A DNA stretch of 64,000 nt from Pyrus communis (lineage: Eukaryota; Streptophyta; Magnoliopsida; Rosales; Rosaceae), in contig NC_084819.1 in NCBI RefSeq assembly GCF_963583255.1, positions 6,284,501 to 6,348,500 of the forward strand, written 5' to 3'. The notes below the pieces were generated by a model. That model was not told the DNA's origin. It saw nothing but the letters and a program-made list of their open reading frames with translations, and made no database searches. The translations under genes and the position numbers were made by a program. Below, in pieces: positions 46,765-60,132 of the stretch; positions within the stretch are counted from its first letter, which is position 1, and each line of letters starts with the position of its first letter.

Positions 46765-47786
46765 AATCAAATATAATTAATTATGATCAAGGAATTTTAG
46801 TGGTTGTAACCAGAAAAGTTGTTGCTTGATAAAGAAAGTTGAGGTCCACCTATGGGGAGTAGTCTAATACTTATTATAAGCATATGTAAGGTTCATTCTC
46901 TCATCAATGTTAGATTCATTCTCAATACGTTCTTTCACGGTGAAATTTCAAGCCTAACACATGGACAACACAACTCGGGTTACGTGGAGCATGTGTGGCT
47001 GTTGGGCTTCACACATGATTTCCTGAGATTTTGTGTTAGGCTATTTGTAAGAAAACAGGTATTGTAAATTTTATTTTTCAAAATGACAATCATGTTTTTA
47101 ATTTACTAATTTCTTGCTCAGTTTTATTTCTAGAAGTTTTAATTGTCATGAATATATGGCGTATATACAGAAGTCAAAGTAAATGTATGTATGAAAATAC
47201 AAAGATCATTTTGGATTACCTATAACAATTTGCTCAAAAATATAAAGATCAAAGTAAATATAGGTATGAAAATACAACTATGGGTGTAGATGAGTCGAGC
47301 CAAACCAACTAACAAAGTGTTTAATCTTAACTCAAATGATATTATTTGTTCAAGCTCGAAATTTTTTTTATAAACGTAGAATCAACCTCGCCTTGGCTTG
47401 ACTTAGCTCCTTTGTAAAACGGATCCGAGTTTTTATTTGGCTCAACTTAATGAAAATTGATTTTTTTTGAAAATTAAACAAATAAAAAAATAAAAACAAA
47501 CTTGGAAATGATTACATGTCCAATATATGTAAAAAGCGAAATGCTCATGGGTTTTATGAGCTGAACATACCAAAGCTCAACATTGACTCATTTTTCTAGC
47601 AGGCCTAATAATTTGTTTGAGGCTCAACTCGTTTCTTTTACGAATCAAGCTTTAACGAGTCAAAACAAGTTGAACACGAGTCAAACTTGAACTGTTTGAG
47701 CCGATTTGTACCTCTAAGTGCAACCTATATGTTCTTGAGTTTGGGAAAACAAGTCAATAATATTTTTGGTTTAGGCATATTTGTCG
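46765..47786. other. Intergenic, TRIM fragment and repeats
   Basis: About 46840-47010 resembles the TRIM at 36131 (tataagcatatgtaaggttc, catggacaacacaactcgg, gggcttcacacat). The rest is AT-rich with no gene. Confidence 0.45.
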
Positions 47787-48122
47787 ATTTGCCCCCCAAA
47801 CTTGCATAAAGCTACCAATTTCCTCTCTGAACTTTAATTTTAGCCGATTACTCTCTTAAACTTTTATAAATAGCAAATTTTCCCCTTGACGATTAATTTT
47901 AAAATTTTCATCCATTTTTTTATCACGCGGGCAGTACATGAAAACTGTATGGGGGAAAAATAATGGAAAATTCGATGGATGAGAAGTGGATGAAAAATTC
48001 TAAAATTTGACGGTTTTGGGGGGGGGGAATTGGCTATTTATAGACTTTTAAGGGGTAATCAGCTACAATTAAAATTTAAGGGAAAAATTGGCTAATAGCG
48101 AAGTTTAAAGAGAAAATTGAAA
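47787..48122. mobile_element. Foldback MITE-like element
   Basis: The left arm (accaatttcctctctgaact, gccgattactctcttaaac, tttataaatagcaaattttc) is the imperfect reverse complement of the right arm (gggaattggctatttataga, ggggtaatcagctac, aaaaattggctaat). It is followed by a GC-rich near-palindrome around 48130-48170. Confidence 0.65.
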
Positions 48123-48398
48123 GCTCTATACATGTTCCCGCGGGCCCCCGGGGGGTGGGGTGGGAACATGCAAACATGAAACACCTATTTGGTTTATTTA
48201 TTTCTTTATTGGGTTATAGAGTGGTTGCAGACTCCTTGGGCTTTCTTGCCTTTTGATTCTTTGGGCTCAGACCCATGACCCGTACCTATTTCTTTGTCAT
48301 GACCCATGAGCAGCATAATTAATCAAGTCTCGTACACGACAAATTTCTGTTACATCGACCCCAAAACCCGAAATCGTTATCAGGCAAGGACTTCGACA

Positions 48399-50432
48399 AT
48401 GGAGAAGAGAAGCAGAGACGAAAAGATGGGAGGGCCGGGTCCCCAGACGCGAGGCCCACCCGGAAGACAACTTCCGCCACCACCTCCTCCGCCTCACTCC
48501 AGGGGTCCGCCGCCGCCGCCGCCTCGCCCCCGCTCCGAACCCATCGACCGTGAAAAGGTACTCTCCTTAACTTTCAGCTCTGCTATATTACTTCTTTAGG
48601 GTTTCTTTATTTTTCATTTTTTTTAAATTTATTATTTACTTTTTGCTAGCTGGTTTATAGGCATATATTTATGAACAGCTTTGTATTTTTGTATGTAATG
48701 CAAGACTTGCCCTCTGCTGCTCCGGGTTTTCACTAAGGTATGTGCAACTCAAGTTTTTTTGTTTTTTTTAGGTTATTTTTTGCAGTTCTGATATTAATTT
48801 TTAGTATTTTTTGAATCTTTTATGCTTGTGAAATTTGGCTTCTAAGTAATTGGAGTTAGTGATTTTTGTTGGAAATTCAAATTTTAGAAAAACCCATATC
48901 TTATTTACTTCAAATTGGCTTCGAAGCAGGTTTTGCTGATTTTGTTGCAGAGGATAGACTTAGGTAAAATTTGGTATTGGGGTATTTTTTTTTGTTTGTT
49001 TTTTTGCCCAATTAACAGAGCGAAGGGAGAAGAATTGAAAATTAAGTTGGTATAATTATGTCTCTCAATTTCTCTTGGCCTTGAAGGTCATTGCTCGAAT
49101 TAGACCCTACAATCAGTTCAGTAGAAGGTTATGGTGGTGATTCTGAGATAGGTGTTAAGTTAGGTAATGAGGAGAACGAAGTATGTTGGGTTTCTAATAC
49201 CGTTAAGACTTTGTTTTGAAATTATGGGGAAGCTTTGTATAATTTGGAGCTCGTGTGTTACTAATGAGAAGATAGGAGAAGTTGGCGGTATTGAAAGTTT
49301 GGAAAGTGGATGTTAATATAAAGGGTTGGGTGCTGTTGACATTCCGTTTCAGCCTTTTACATTTTCTTTCAACTCTTTTTCTTTGGCAGATTGGAGCTCA
49401 TCACAGTGAGGTGGACTTTGCAGTGAGAGGCAATGAACCCAAAGATGAGGTTCAAATTTATACATGGAAAGATGCAACACTTCGTGAGCTAACTGATCTC
49501 GTATGTTATCTGTCTTTCATAATGTCATGGGTCATGTCATCCTATCCTCTTTCCCATATTTGGTTGAATAACATTATATTACTTGCTCCGAAGATGATTC
49601 TAGTTCTTTGTCAGGTCAAAGAGATTGCTCCAGAGGCTAGGAGAAGAAATGCTAGGCTGTCTTTTGCATTTGTATACCCTGACAAGCGCGGTCGTTTTGT
49701 GGTGAAACAGGTACTTGCTCCCTTCTCACTTAGTGATACATGCATGCATCACAGTACACTTTTACCCTTTGTATTTTCAAATCTAGCTATCAAGATGAGG
49801 TAGATACCCGAGGACTGCTCTCTGTATCCTCCGCTCGACAGATAAATGAGTCCTCTTTAGTGCTTCAACTCAAACTTATTCTCATTCAAGTCAAAATAAT
49901 AAATCATCTCGATAGAAAAAGCGATATTCCTTTGTACATTTTCACCTCTTTTCAGTAAAAGAAAATTATGCTTACACCAATATGTGAAATTATATTTCAA
50001 CCGTCGTATGCAATTATGAGTTTAAAATTCACCTTATAGCAAATTCCTTACTATATTTCATACTGATCTGATCCCAAGAAATTAGTTCCAGTTGGTTGGT
50101 TGGGTATGCAGTATGATTTTGCGCATTTTCCAGCATATAGCTAGGTGGGAAACAAAACAATTTTGCTTGTGTACATATACAATTGAACTATTTTCCCCCG
50201 CTCTTTTCTTTTTGTTAAAAATCGTGTATTTCTTGGATTTCTAAGGTTGGGATGACAAATTCTCATGGAAACGGGAGACAAGTGGATGAAAGCAAGGCAC
50301 TGAATGATCTTAGCTTTCAGGTAAACTGAAATTTTATGTCAAAGTTTATTGGAGTTTGACGAAAAAAGGGGTGTTCTCACATCTTTTCATTTTTTGTAGA
50401 TTGGAGATTATTTGGACGTGGCGATTCTATAG
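48399..50432 (+). CDS. SAP18: SAP18, Sin3-associated / ASAP-complex subunit
   Basis: SAP18 is a nuclear protein with a ubiquitin-like fold. It joins histone-deacetylase complexes and the ASAP/PSAP complexes with ACINUS or PININ and SR45-type RNPS1 at the exon junction. Six exons: 48399-48557, 48705-48737 (33 bp), 49390-49500, 49615-49710, 50246-50320 and 50400-50432, all GT..AG, giving 168 residues. The N-terminal 50 residues are low-complexity, rich in Gly, Arg and a run of prolines. The conserved core follows (TCPLLLRVFTKIGAHH, DEVQIYTWKDATLRELTDLV, RRRNARLSFAFVYPDKRGR) and ends GDYLDVAIL, as is usual. The start is the ATG opening MEKRSRDEK; an upstream in-frame ATG at 48306 is possible but adds nothing conserved. 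Confidence 0.95.
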
Positions 50433-51210
50433 AGAAGATGGCTGTAGCATTAGCACTGATGTTTCTTCGGAGGCAGCATTTTGGATGGATCGAGTGGGAA
50501 GGATGCCGTTAGAGTTTGATGCGATGTCCATTTTATTGGATGTCTTAAGCTTTAGCTGCCTTTACTCAACTGTCTTGTGGAGGCCGTTTGGTATGTTGTA
50601 AGGATGTTTAAACTCTTCGGAAGGATTTCTGTAATCTTAGTGCCGATTTTAGTTCTTGCTGGATACAAGCATTTCATATTTATTGAAAACAAACCCAAAT
50701 AGAAATGCTTTTCAACTTGAGTTATTTTCCAATGTTCTTGCATCGGTAACTCTGTTTCCGACCTACAAGCCTCGTTTAGCATAGAGGGTCGGATTGAAAT
50801 GGATACCCTCTAACCCTACCATTTGCTGGGTGGTTGGGATTAGAACGGATAAGTTTTCGGACAGAGTAATTCATCTTCTACCTCTGACATATCAAGAAAA
50901 CAGCGATTCCATTGATTCCAATCCAATTTTCTATACCGAACGAGAGAACGAGAAAACAATGTGCACACGGGAGCTGAAGAGAACTGATAATCGAAGGCAT
51001 AAGACTAAATCTGAACCGTCTGATCATGATATCTTCCTCTTTCCTTGTATTCATATTCACAATCAGCTGTTGAGATGTTCCAAAGAGACCCCAAAAACAA
51101 AGAAAATTGCATGTTCTTCTTCAGCACAGAAAACGCTTACACAATACACGAGTGCTGATTATTCGTTAATTACATTTATGCTACATTTTATTTGAGCTCC
51201 CAAATTCTGA
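50433..51210. other. Convergent 3' flanks of SAP18 and PGRL1
   Basis: The SAP18 3' UTR (plus) and PGRL1 3' UTR (minus) face each other. A 133-codon plus frame at 50794-51195 has no recognisable similarity and is treated as chance. Confidence 0.5.
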
Positions 51211-54200
51211 TCATGCATTGCTTCCTTCTGGCAACGTAATCAGGCGCGACTTCGAATCATATACCAGTGGAGTTCCGCAGCTGCAGTAAAATGTTACTCA
51301 TCACAGTTCAAATTAAATGGAAACACAACTTTTGTAAATCATGTCCAAACGAACACAAAATCCAAACCAAGAGAAAAGTATAATGCTTGGCTCATGCCAT
51401 ACCTCTTTCAATGGCAACGTGGCATCATACTTATCGTACAAATGTCATAATTAGAATGCTTCATTTTTATGGTTAACCGTCAATTTGTTTGATTCATATG
51501 AATAACTAATTGGTCTACAAATCCAATGATTTTTTTTTATTCCATAAATGATGTTCAAATGATGATAAAGAGAAAGAACGATTGCAATTTAAATATTTGT
51601 ATAATGAAATGATGCCACTATCATCAATGAAGGAGCCAAGCAGAGTCCAAGGGATAAAATCACACAAGTGGAAACAAAACAAAGAAACGTCAATAGTAGA
51701 ATAAAATGCTACAGTCAGTTGCTCACGCACGCTTGAATGATTTCTGAGTATTGATGCACGTGAGCTCCTTTGTGGAACTTACATATATCTAAAGACGGTC
51801 AGAAATCACCCACGTGTGCGTGATGGATTGCACCACTCATCTAGAATCATGATTAGGTTTATACTCACTTTGAGCATTTGATGTTGTTGGTGGAACCACC
51901 ATTTGAAATGGAAAGTATAGTCCCAAAGAATGACAAGTTCTCTGTACCACAGTTTGGACAAGGGCCCTAGACAAACAAATGTGAAATGTTAAAAACAATA
52001 CAGTATCCACAATTTACGTACGTATTCTTTGCAGACATCCCTAAGAAATGGCATTTGACAAGACGGAATCCTACCTTCAGGATCAAAACATCCTTGATAA
52101 TTAGCTTTGTCAGTGCCTGAGCTAAGTAAACTATGACAGGCACAGCAGCAAACCATGTAAAAATGAAGCTGAATGGCTCCGGCAGCTGCAATCCAAGAAT
52201 TTATGAAAGGTTGTTTTGAATGAGTGTAAAATGGATACATACAGCAACCAAAACTTCATGGTTACAAGTTGTGTGTAATTAAAACAATATACCTCCAAAA
52301 GATATGTGATTTCGAAACCGGTCAGATCATCCAAAAAGAAGAACCTAGCAGATGAGGAAACAAGATTGTTGATTAATTCGTAGATTAGATATCATCTATG
52401 TAAACTAGACGAAAACTTCGGTGACAAGAAGTTATTAGCTGGTTAAGCAGTTGACCATATTTCGTTTATGCGCACGGAGCAAGCAGGTTTAAGCAGATGA
52501 CTTACGCTGCAAGTGCGACAACAGTCGCAGGGACATTCAGCAGCAACATCTTCAAATAATCAACAGTCAGGTCACTGTAAACCTGTTGGAAGAAAGTTAA
52601 TCAGTACAACCAGAACTTAGTTAGAACTTAGTTAGCCTTTTATCCCCGATTTCGCAACCAAGGTATCTCACAGAAATTGTATTAGAGAAAGAAAAAAGGA
52701 CAGTAAAACATCCATGTAAGCTTAAGAAAACAAATAGTACTACTTAAACAACTCTTTCCATGGTAAATCAGCAGAAGTGCAGAGACATTTGGAGGACAAG
52801 CAAGAGAAAAATCTTTAGATCCGGTATTAAAGTAATGGGTTTTAATCAATACGTCTATAATCAAACAGGCGAATACGAAAAACTAAAGAAATATTTTTTT
52901 CCTAAAGAGATAATCCTTGTGATATTGGGTTTACATTCACATTTTGCAGTCCTTATGAAACCACAAAATTAAGGGTGCACAAGGGTAATTCATACATGGA
53001 TATATAGAGAAAGAGTGTGAAAACTCAGCGTTACGCACCTTTCTAGTACGGAGACTGCATCTTGGACCCTCGACTACAATATCACTCCCTTCCGTCTGAA
53101 AAGAAGAAAATTATGTTCACCAACTGAAGCAAATGGAAACGATAGATAGAAGAAACTATACTATTAATCATATTATGCGTGCCTAAACATGAAACCAACA
53201 CACACTCACCTTTAGCCTCATTTTCAGATCATCATACTCTTGATCTGTCAGAATTGGTTTCCCAGACACATAGGCCATTGAGGCTTCCAGAAACTTCTGT
53301 TCATCAGAACCTGCACAGTAAAATTAAACACCAGAAACTGAAATTGTATCTTAGAAATATTACCATTATGAAATCCCAAGATATTGTGGTGCCAAGTCTC
53401 ATTCAGAAAAATAAATGAAACACTACGTACTTAGCATGACGACGCTGCTGCCTTCCCACATGAGTTCCTCCTTAAGGTTATCGAATTCCTCATTTGACAT
53501 AATAGCTTTTCCGTCATAGTAGAATGACTTTACGAGCAAAGAGAAGAAGAAACCATTTAGCATCTCAAATGCGAACATCTATTAGTACTTTCTTGGATCG
53601 GTTTATCCATGGAATCATAATGTGTTTAATAGCAAAACACTATAGTACTATAAAACATTAAAATGTAGTGTAAAATTACTTGTAGAGCTTGAAGAAAATC
53701 TTGTTCAAGTTCACCCAAAGACTTCTTCTTCTGGTCTATGCTACAATACGGCAAAATTTTACTGTCAACGACGTCATCATTTTCGACCTTGCCTGAAAAA
53801 GGATATTGGACATGATTCAGGAAATATTCCAAAAACAAACCAAGAAAAGAGTATAAATTTCTGAAAAAGAGAAAGAAATGATTTTCAAGAACTGACTGCA
53901 AAAGAGATCAGCATACGTGGTCTACATAGCATTACTCGTTAAATTGTACAATAAAACTTCGTATGCAAAAAACTTGTCCACACTTTATGGTGTCAGCTAA
54001 CATAGTTTAAGACTGAATCATGAATAAGTCCCTTTCAATCTGCATTAAAACTAAGAAAGTAAAACATCAAATTGAACATTTTCTTCTTCTTTTATTGTTA
54101 TTATTTTTAATTTTTATTTATTCAAAAGTTTAAATTATTAAATACTATCATGGCTACTGCGACTTAAGAATTAACTCATTTGTATACTTAGGTTGGTGGT

Positions 54201-54813
54201 CCTATTAATCTGCCCCTACCTATGCAATGAAGTAAAAATTGTATCTTCCACATAATATCTGTTTACTAATTAATTAGCACACCCTTTATCACGAGGAGGC
54301 CAGTTGGCTAGAGCAGTGTTTTGCACCCAAGTTCCAATTTCCACCCTCATAGGTTAGAATAGTTTAGAATATTGCTATATCGAACAGAAAATATTAGGAC
54401 ACCCTCTATCGTAAGCAAAGTGTGAAATTACCACACCCCTGTAGTTTTGGTGAGATCAATACTGCACTGAACTTGATATGATTACTTAATTAGTTTGTTT
54501 CAATTATTAAAAAAAAAAAAATATGCTCAATCAATTTCATTCACTGATTAATCAACACTGCAATCAAAGCAGCTACCACAAAAAAATATAATTCAAAGCC
54601 TTATATGGACAGATGATCCTGACCTTGTTGGTCAGCGGTAGCCTTAGCCGGAAGTACCAAAAGGCGGCGGCGGCGGAGGCATAGCTGTCTGCCACTGATC
54701 TGAAAAGACTCAACCCTAGTCGAGGAGGAAGAAGAAGCGGAGACAAAGGGCCTCTGAATAGAGGGATTAAAAGGGGTTGTAGATGTTAAGGTGAACCCTA
54801 ATTTGGTGGCCAT
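51211..54813 (-). CDS. PGRL1: PGR5-like protein 1, thylakoid cyclic electron flow
   Basis: PGRL1 is a thylakoid membrane protein that works with PGR5 in antimycin-sensitive cyclic electron flow around photosystem I. Ten exons: 54813-54624, 53792-53680, 53527-53431, 53310-53210, 53095-53039, 52582-52506, 52344-52293, 52185-52075, 51966-51869 and 51280-51211. All are GT..AG and in frame, giving 321 residues (Arabidopsis PGRL1A has 324). The first 60 residues form a Ser/Arg-rich transit peptide. Stromal phrases include SLGELEQDFLQALQSFYYDG and EEFDNLKEELMWEGSSVVML. Two membrane helices lie at about 200-217 and 235-258. All six redox cysteines of the family are kept: 80, 180, 269, 272, 297 and 300, the last four as CPNCG and CSNCG. 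Confidence 0.96.
54291..54375 (+). mobile_element. Possible SINE relic in PGRL1 intron 1
   Basis: An A-box-like ttggctagagcagtg and a B-box-like agttccaatttcc lie about 35 bp apart. No tail or target duplication could be paired. Confidence 0.35.
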
Positions 54814-55389
54814 TGGAACTGAGAAAAGCCACTAATTCTCTGGTTACAGAGTGAGCTGAGTAGTCAATGAAGACAGGATTTTTTTTGGTAATCTGAATTT
54901 TGGATTCATTTTTTTGGGGGGTGGGATTGTTTGGAGGGAAAGCGAAGAGAAACAACATGCGAAGAGATAAGGTGAGTGGGGAATGTGTGGAGGGAAATGC
55001 AACGGCTCTATTGTCCTCCAATTTCAGAGACACTGTCAAAACTCGAAATAGTATCAAACAAAACACTTACAGTTCCACAGATGTTTTCATCATCTTATAA
55101 AATCTGCCACGTCCTTATAGAAGACAAATAATTGTGAAGATGCGTGAACAAGATATCCAATGCCTTGTCAAAGGAGAAATTAAGATGGGATTCCATCTGA
55201 AAGTTCAAAGACATTGCATGTGCTTCTAAGAACTAATCTCAATATGGTCAATTGCTTAGGTAAAATTTTTTTTGGGTAATAAAGCAGCTTTGTTCTCCAC
55301 CTTACTTAGGGGTTGTTTAACCATCACGTTTTAGTTTGCGCGTTCTTCAGGGCCTCAACCCACATCTTCATTTCATTCTCATACCACGC
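54814..55389. other. PGRL1 upstream region
   Basis: Leader and promoter of PGRL1 on the minus strand. No other gene is seen. Confidence 0.5.
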
Positions 55390-56175
55390 TAGGATTGGCA
55401 AACGGGTCGTGTTTACCGTGTTTGTGTGTTTTTTGTGTAACATCTGTTATTTTAACGGTTCTTAATAGGTCGGGTCATTTTACCCAATAGGTAAAAATGA
55501 CCCCTTAAGAAAATACACTTTTTTTTTTCTCTTTCTAAATTTGAACATACCATATTGACACATAAATATTACTTCAAAATATCTTAACATTGCCACAAAA
55601 ATATCTTAACGAGATTCGCTCGATCCAGAGAGAGAATTAGAGACAAAAGGAGCAGATCGACAGGTGGTGAGTTACTAGGCTGTATGTGGTGACAGTGGTG
55701 TGGTGGAGGGAGCCTAAAGAGGGTGGTCGTGCACTTGTGGCTGGCCAAAGTTGAGGTTCGAGAGTGAGAGTCAAGAAAGATCGAGCAACTGCTTCGATTC
55801 GAGCCTTCGAGAATGAGAGAGAGTCTGATATAGGGCTGAGTAAAACATCTGATGACGGGGATTAAGTCTCAGCCGATCCAACAGTCATCAATTTTCTAAA
55901 TTTAATTTGAATGTGTGTGTGTGTGTGTGTGTATTAGTTTTCAATTTGGTTTGGAATTAAATCCTATTGTTGTTAATTATAGTATTTTTTTTAGTGGTAT
56001 AAAATTATAAAATTCATATTTTTCTTATCGTATAATAGGTTACCCACGTGTATATTTGGACTAACCCGTTATCTTAACAGGTGCTCATCGGATTACCCGA
56101 TTTGTTATCGTGTTGACCTGAAAATCTGTTAATTTCATGTCATTTCGTACTGGGTTAACATGTCGTGTAAAAAAC
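55390..56175. repeat. Second copy of the ACCCGTTAA-ended repeat family
   Basis: The left end cgggtcgtgtttaccgtg and right end gttaacatgtcgtgt, with inner acccgatttgttatcg and cgggtcattttaccc, match the family at 22710-24620. The interior differs and includes a (GT)n run at 55912-55932. Confidence 0.5.
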
Positions 56176-56378
56176 CATACCATGGTGCTACGATGAGAAC
56201 CATCCTCAGACATGATTCAATTTTATTTTTTTTTCATTAGATGTTTTACTTTTAGATCTTTAGTTGCATTACATCCTTTTTCCTTTTTATTTTTTTTTCC
56301 TTTTTACTTTTTTTTAATCATAACATTGCATCCTTAGTCATTACTGAAATTTGAAAAAAAAATTCTATAATTTGTTTT

Positions 56379-57171
56379 TTTGTTTTTTTTTTGATAAAAG
56401 GTAAGTTTATTACTAAGACAACATAATTACAAGAGAAAGGCACAGTTACAATATCCACACAACACAAAAGTGGACCTCCAAAGTAAAACAAAAATCCAAA
56501 ACCAGGTTCTGGGCCCAACACCAAAAATACTGAGACAAACCCTAACCCTAACAACTTGTAATTTCCATCGCCGCCATACCGCCTCCTACCCACCATCTCA
56601 GACCGTCGCCCCCAACAAATGCCTGAGATTAGGCTAAACATGGTCCTTGAGCTGGATGAAGAAGAAACACTTACATCCTCCAAAGAGCACCACCGAAATC
56701 TCCACCACAAATCGAAAGAAACACACAGGAAGAACTAGCTTGCAAATACCAGTGCCAACAAAAGCAAAGAGAAGGAATGAGGTGGTAGTGTGAACATCAG
56801 GGTCGAAGCTTTATGCACCTTCCAAGGAGATCGCGAAAAATTGCGCTGAAGATTTGTGTGTACAGATCCAGACGAGATCGATGAAGGATTGATTTTATGA
56901 AGATGAAGAAAGTTATGGAGAGGATTGATCATGGAGGTAGGGAAGGGGAGATTTGGCTCAGAGGACAATGAAATCAAAGGAAAGCGGGGGTGATGGATGG
57001 GAGAAAGAAAGGGAAGAAGAGAGAAGAAAAAAAAAAACGAAGGATTGCCACCGACCTTAGACAGAGCTAGGGTCGGCAGCTTCGAAATTGAGGATGAATG
57101 GAAAAACACTCACAAACTAGTGAGAAACACTTTCAAGGAGGCTCACCAACAGAGAGATAAATGACTTCAAT
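56379..57171 (-). mobile_element. Poly(A) retroposon, about 0.8 kb, with 16 bp target-site duplication
   Basis: On the minus strand the element ends agtaataaacttaccttt plus poly(A). The 16 bp ttctataatttgtttt flanks it exactly at 56363-56378 and 57172-57187. It has two open frames (57109-56735, 124 codons, Ser/Pro/Phe-rich; and 56710-56318, which runs into the tail). Neither is recognised. It contains a gttagggttagggttt telobox-like stretch near 56537-56553. It may be a 5'-truncated or internally deleted LINE, or a processed transcript. Confidence 0.75.
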
Positions 57172-57187
57172 TTCTATAATTTGTTTT

Positions 57188-57762
57188 GAGCTCAGATTTG
57201 TATGGAGTTAGTTTGGATATAGTTGATTCAATAAACTTATATATGTCCCCAAGATTGATTAATTTGCTTTATTAATTAAGAAAACTAACGAAAATAAAGA
57301 GTAAGGTGAATAGTACTAGGATTGACTTTTTAGTGTAAAATATGATTTTTCGTTAAAGTAAACAGTACTGGGAGCTTTTTGTTAAAATTCTCTTATTAAT
57401 TTGCACAATTTTGGTGAATGTTATTGTACAAGTTCGGCCAAGAACAAGGAAATTGGATGGAAGACCCAACATTCGACGCAACATCGGTTCTAAAGGGTAA
57501 AAATGTTCCAGTCAAAGACACCATTAAGAAAGACCGTGGAGAAATTGCGTTTGAGCTGGGCCGAGTTCTAGATATAGACTAAAACGGTTAAGGATTGACA
57601 ATCAATTCTAATTAGGGTTGTTCAAAGAATCATAATTCATGCATTAAGAGCTTGTTTGAATGTGTTTTTAAAAAATTAAAAACGGTTTTAGTGAAATTGA
57701 TTTGGGTTCCAAAAAGAATTGGAAAAAGCACAAAATATGTGCTTTTAGCAAGAAGCACTTAA
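57188..57762. other. Intergenic with MITE copy
   Basis: About 57280-57390 is the third copy of the repeat with ttaacga-type ends (gtgaatagtactaggattga, ttttttgttaaaattctc). No gene is seen. Confidence 0.45.
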
Positions 57763-57795
57763 TGACACACCCCGACCGAAATCAAGGCGTGCTGG

Positions 57796-60132
57796 TGATG
57801 CAAGAATTATACGCACACAAATTAAACCCTCTTTTTGTCAAATTGTAGTATAAGTATAAGTAGGGATCGTTCTGGACCGGGGATTAGGAGGGATTGTTAA
57901 TCACTTGGATTTGACTCAAAAACGTAAAAACACAATATAAAACACTATACTAGACTCAAAGAATGCAAAACTAAACTTTAAAACACTAAGACAAACCAAA
58001 AGACTCAAAACAAGTTCAAAAGACTCAAAACTGCCTAAAAACACTAACTAGGCAGTTTCTGACCTTAAACCCAATTTTGGACTAAATTAAGTTGTAACTT
58101 GACTCAAAACACTTTAAAACATAAACTAAACAGATTCTAAGCACTAAAGAACAAGAAAGTAAAGGGGGTTTTGATTTGACGAGAATTGAAATAACGAAAC
58201 AAGTTAATAAACTAGGCAGAATGTAAATATGAATTTGTGATAGAATTGAATGAATGGATGCTAGCTAAGGGGTTCATCTCCATACATGTTATACTTGCAT
58301 AATAAAAAGATTTCCAATTGCATTTCAATAAACCATGAATTCTCAACACCCCAAGTTAACTGTGATGCACTAATTAACCTTCAAATCTTCCTAACGTTAT
58401 TGAATTGGATGATTGCATACGACAACCCAAAACATTCCCCACAAGTCCCCTACATGATTGCATAATAGAGATACAAGCAAGAATCATTACGCTCTATGAA
58501 AATTATAAGTGTTGACGAGGCATTCGTTACTATGGAATACACATGAAACTTATGCCAAGAATTCGTTTAACGCGATTGTTTATAAGCAACCTCCACTACT
58601 TGTGAATATAAGTTCGTAACTATTAGGTGAAACTCACTTATATTCTAGCGTCATATTCATGCATGAAAATTAAGCGTGCACTCTCAATAAACATACATAA
58701 ATAAGTTATCAATCAAACAGTTAAACAAATTGAATCCACAACTTATGAAACGCAATTAGAAGTAATCAAATCAAAATGCAAGCATAAACATATATTTCGA
58801 ATTCCCCCCCCCCCAGCCAAGGGGGGTTTAGTTCCTCATACGTACAAAACAAAGAGAATCAAAGAAACACCTAAACATTCCAACAACTCAAACTTGAATT
58901 GTATGAACGTTTAGGCCCTCTTCTCTTCCATTCCTCATTCGTACAAAACAAAGAGTATTGAAATTAAACATTGAAATCAAAGAAACACCTAAACATTCCA
59001 ACAACTCAAACTTGAATTGTATGAACGTTTAGGCCCTCTTATCTTCCTCTTCGTTGTAGCACAAGGTCTAAGGATAGTTTGATGGTGTGAATGGTTTGGG
59101 GAGTGGTGAAAATGGAAGGGGGAGGCCACGGCAATGGTAAGTTTTTGGTGGTGAATGAAGATGGTGTTTGGATTAGTAGGGAATTGATGGAATGGTGCCT
59201 TAAGGCACGGCACCAAGGGATGGTTTTCTGAAATGGAAGAGTGTATATCTGTTGTGTGAAGTGTGTATGGTTTTTATAGGGAGATGAATGGATGGGAGAG
59301 GGAACATGACAGCTAGGTTAAGTGAATGCATGTGCAAAACAGCTAGGAAAGTGAATGCATGTGCAAAACTGAATTAAAGAGTGGGAAGTGCATGTGCACG
59401 GCAAAGAGGGTGGAGATATGAGCTGGAATATGTGGTGGATGTTTAAGATTGCATGTGGGTGAATGTGTGGCTGCATGGGTGAATGATTAAAGGGTGCATG
59501 TGGGTTGGAAATGCATGTGAATTGCTGATTGTTAGAAGGGAAATGCACGGCAAAGGGTGAGGATTGTGGTGCAATGATGAAAGGTTGTGTAGTATGTGAG
59601 TGATTAGGGTGAATGTGCATGTGCTTTGACAGCTAGGTTGAATTAATTGAAGGGATTGCATGTGGCTTGGCTGGAATGAATGGAATGCAATCTGAAATGG
59701 GATGGGAGTGCACGGCACAAAAGGAAATGGCTGGGATTGTGGTGCAATGATGGAGGAATAAGTGCATGTGGGTTGGGTTGGAAATTGGTGGAAATGGAAT
59801 GTTATGCACGGCTAGGATGGTGTTGGTGTGTTATGCATGGCATGATTGGGATTAGGAAAGGTTTAAATGTCCTAAAACTAAAGGGAACAAGGTTCCAACA
59901 CTTTGGTCTTTAATTAGGTCTTCAATTTCGTCCAACACTTTGGCTCCAAGCATAAGCTATCCATCCTTAGCCCAAAAGTGCTCCAAAAGTCTCCAAAATG
60001 CATCTTTTTGCTCCTTTAGCCCTTTGGACCTACAAACACACGAAAATAGCTTAAAGTACTAAAATTACTAAGTACTAGCAACATAAATGCAAGAAAACAA
60101 GCAAACTAAGGCGCATAAATATGCTCCTATCA
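57796..60132. mobile_element. Solo LTR nested in the chromovirus LTR, 2337 bp
   Basis: It starts TGATGCAAGAATTATACGC and ends AAATATGCTCCTATCA, flanked exactly by gctgg at 57791-57795 and 60133-60137. No internal domain, primer site or reading frame is present. It is related to 17459-19050 and the inverted 20263-20542. It contains a 117 bp internal tandem duplication around 58830-59050. Confidence 0.9.

Noticed and set aside
50794..51195. 133-codon plus-strand frame after SAP18
   Set aside because: No recognisable motif, no splice partners, and it sits in the convergent 3' flanks of SAP18 and PGRL1.
56537..56553. accctaaccctaac, a possible interstitial telomere repeat
   Set aside because: Only two units, inside a retroposon; a telobox-like motif is a simpler reading.
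59318..59718. His/Pro-rich minus-strand frames of 100 and 91 codons
   Set aside because: They fall in the non-coding solo LTR and reflect its low-complexity tgcatgtg-rich sequence.
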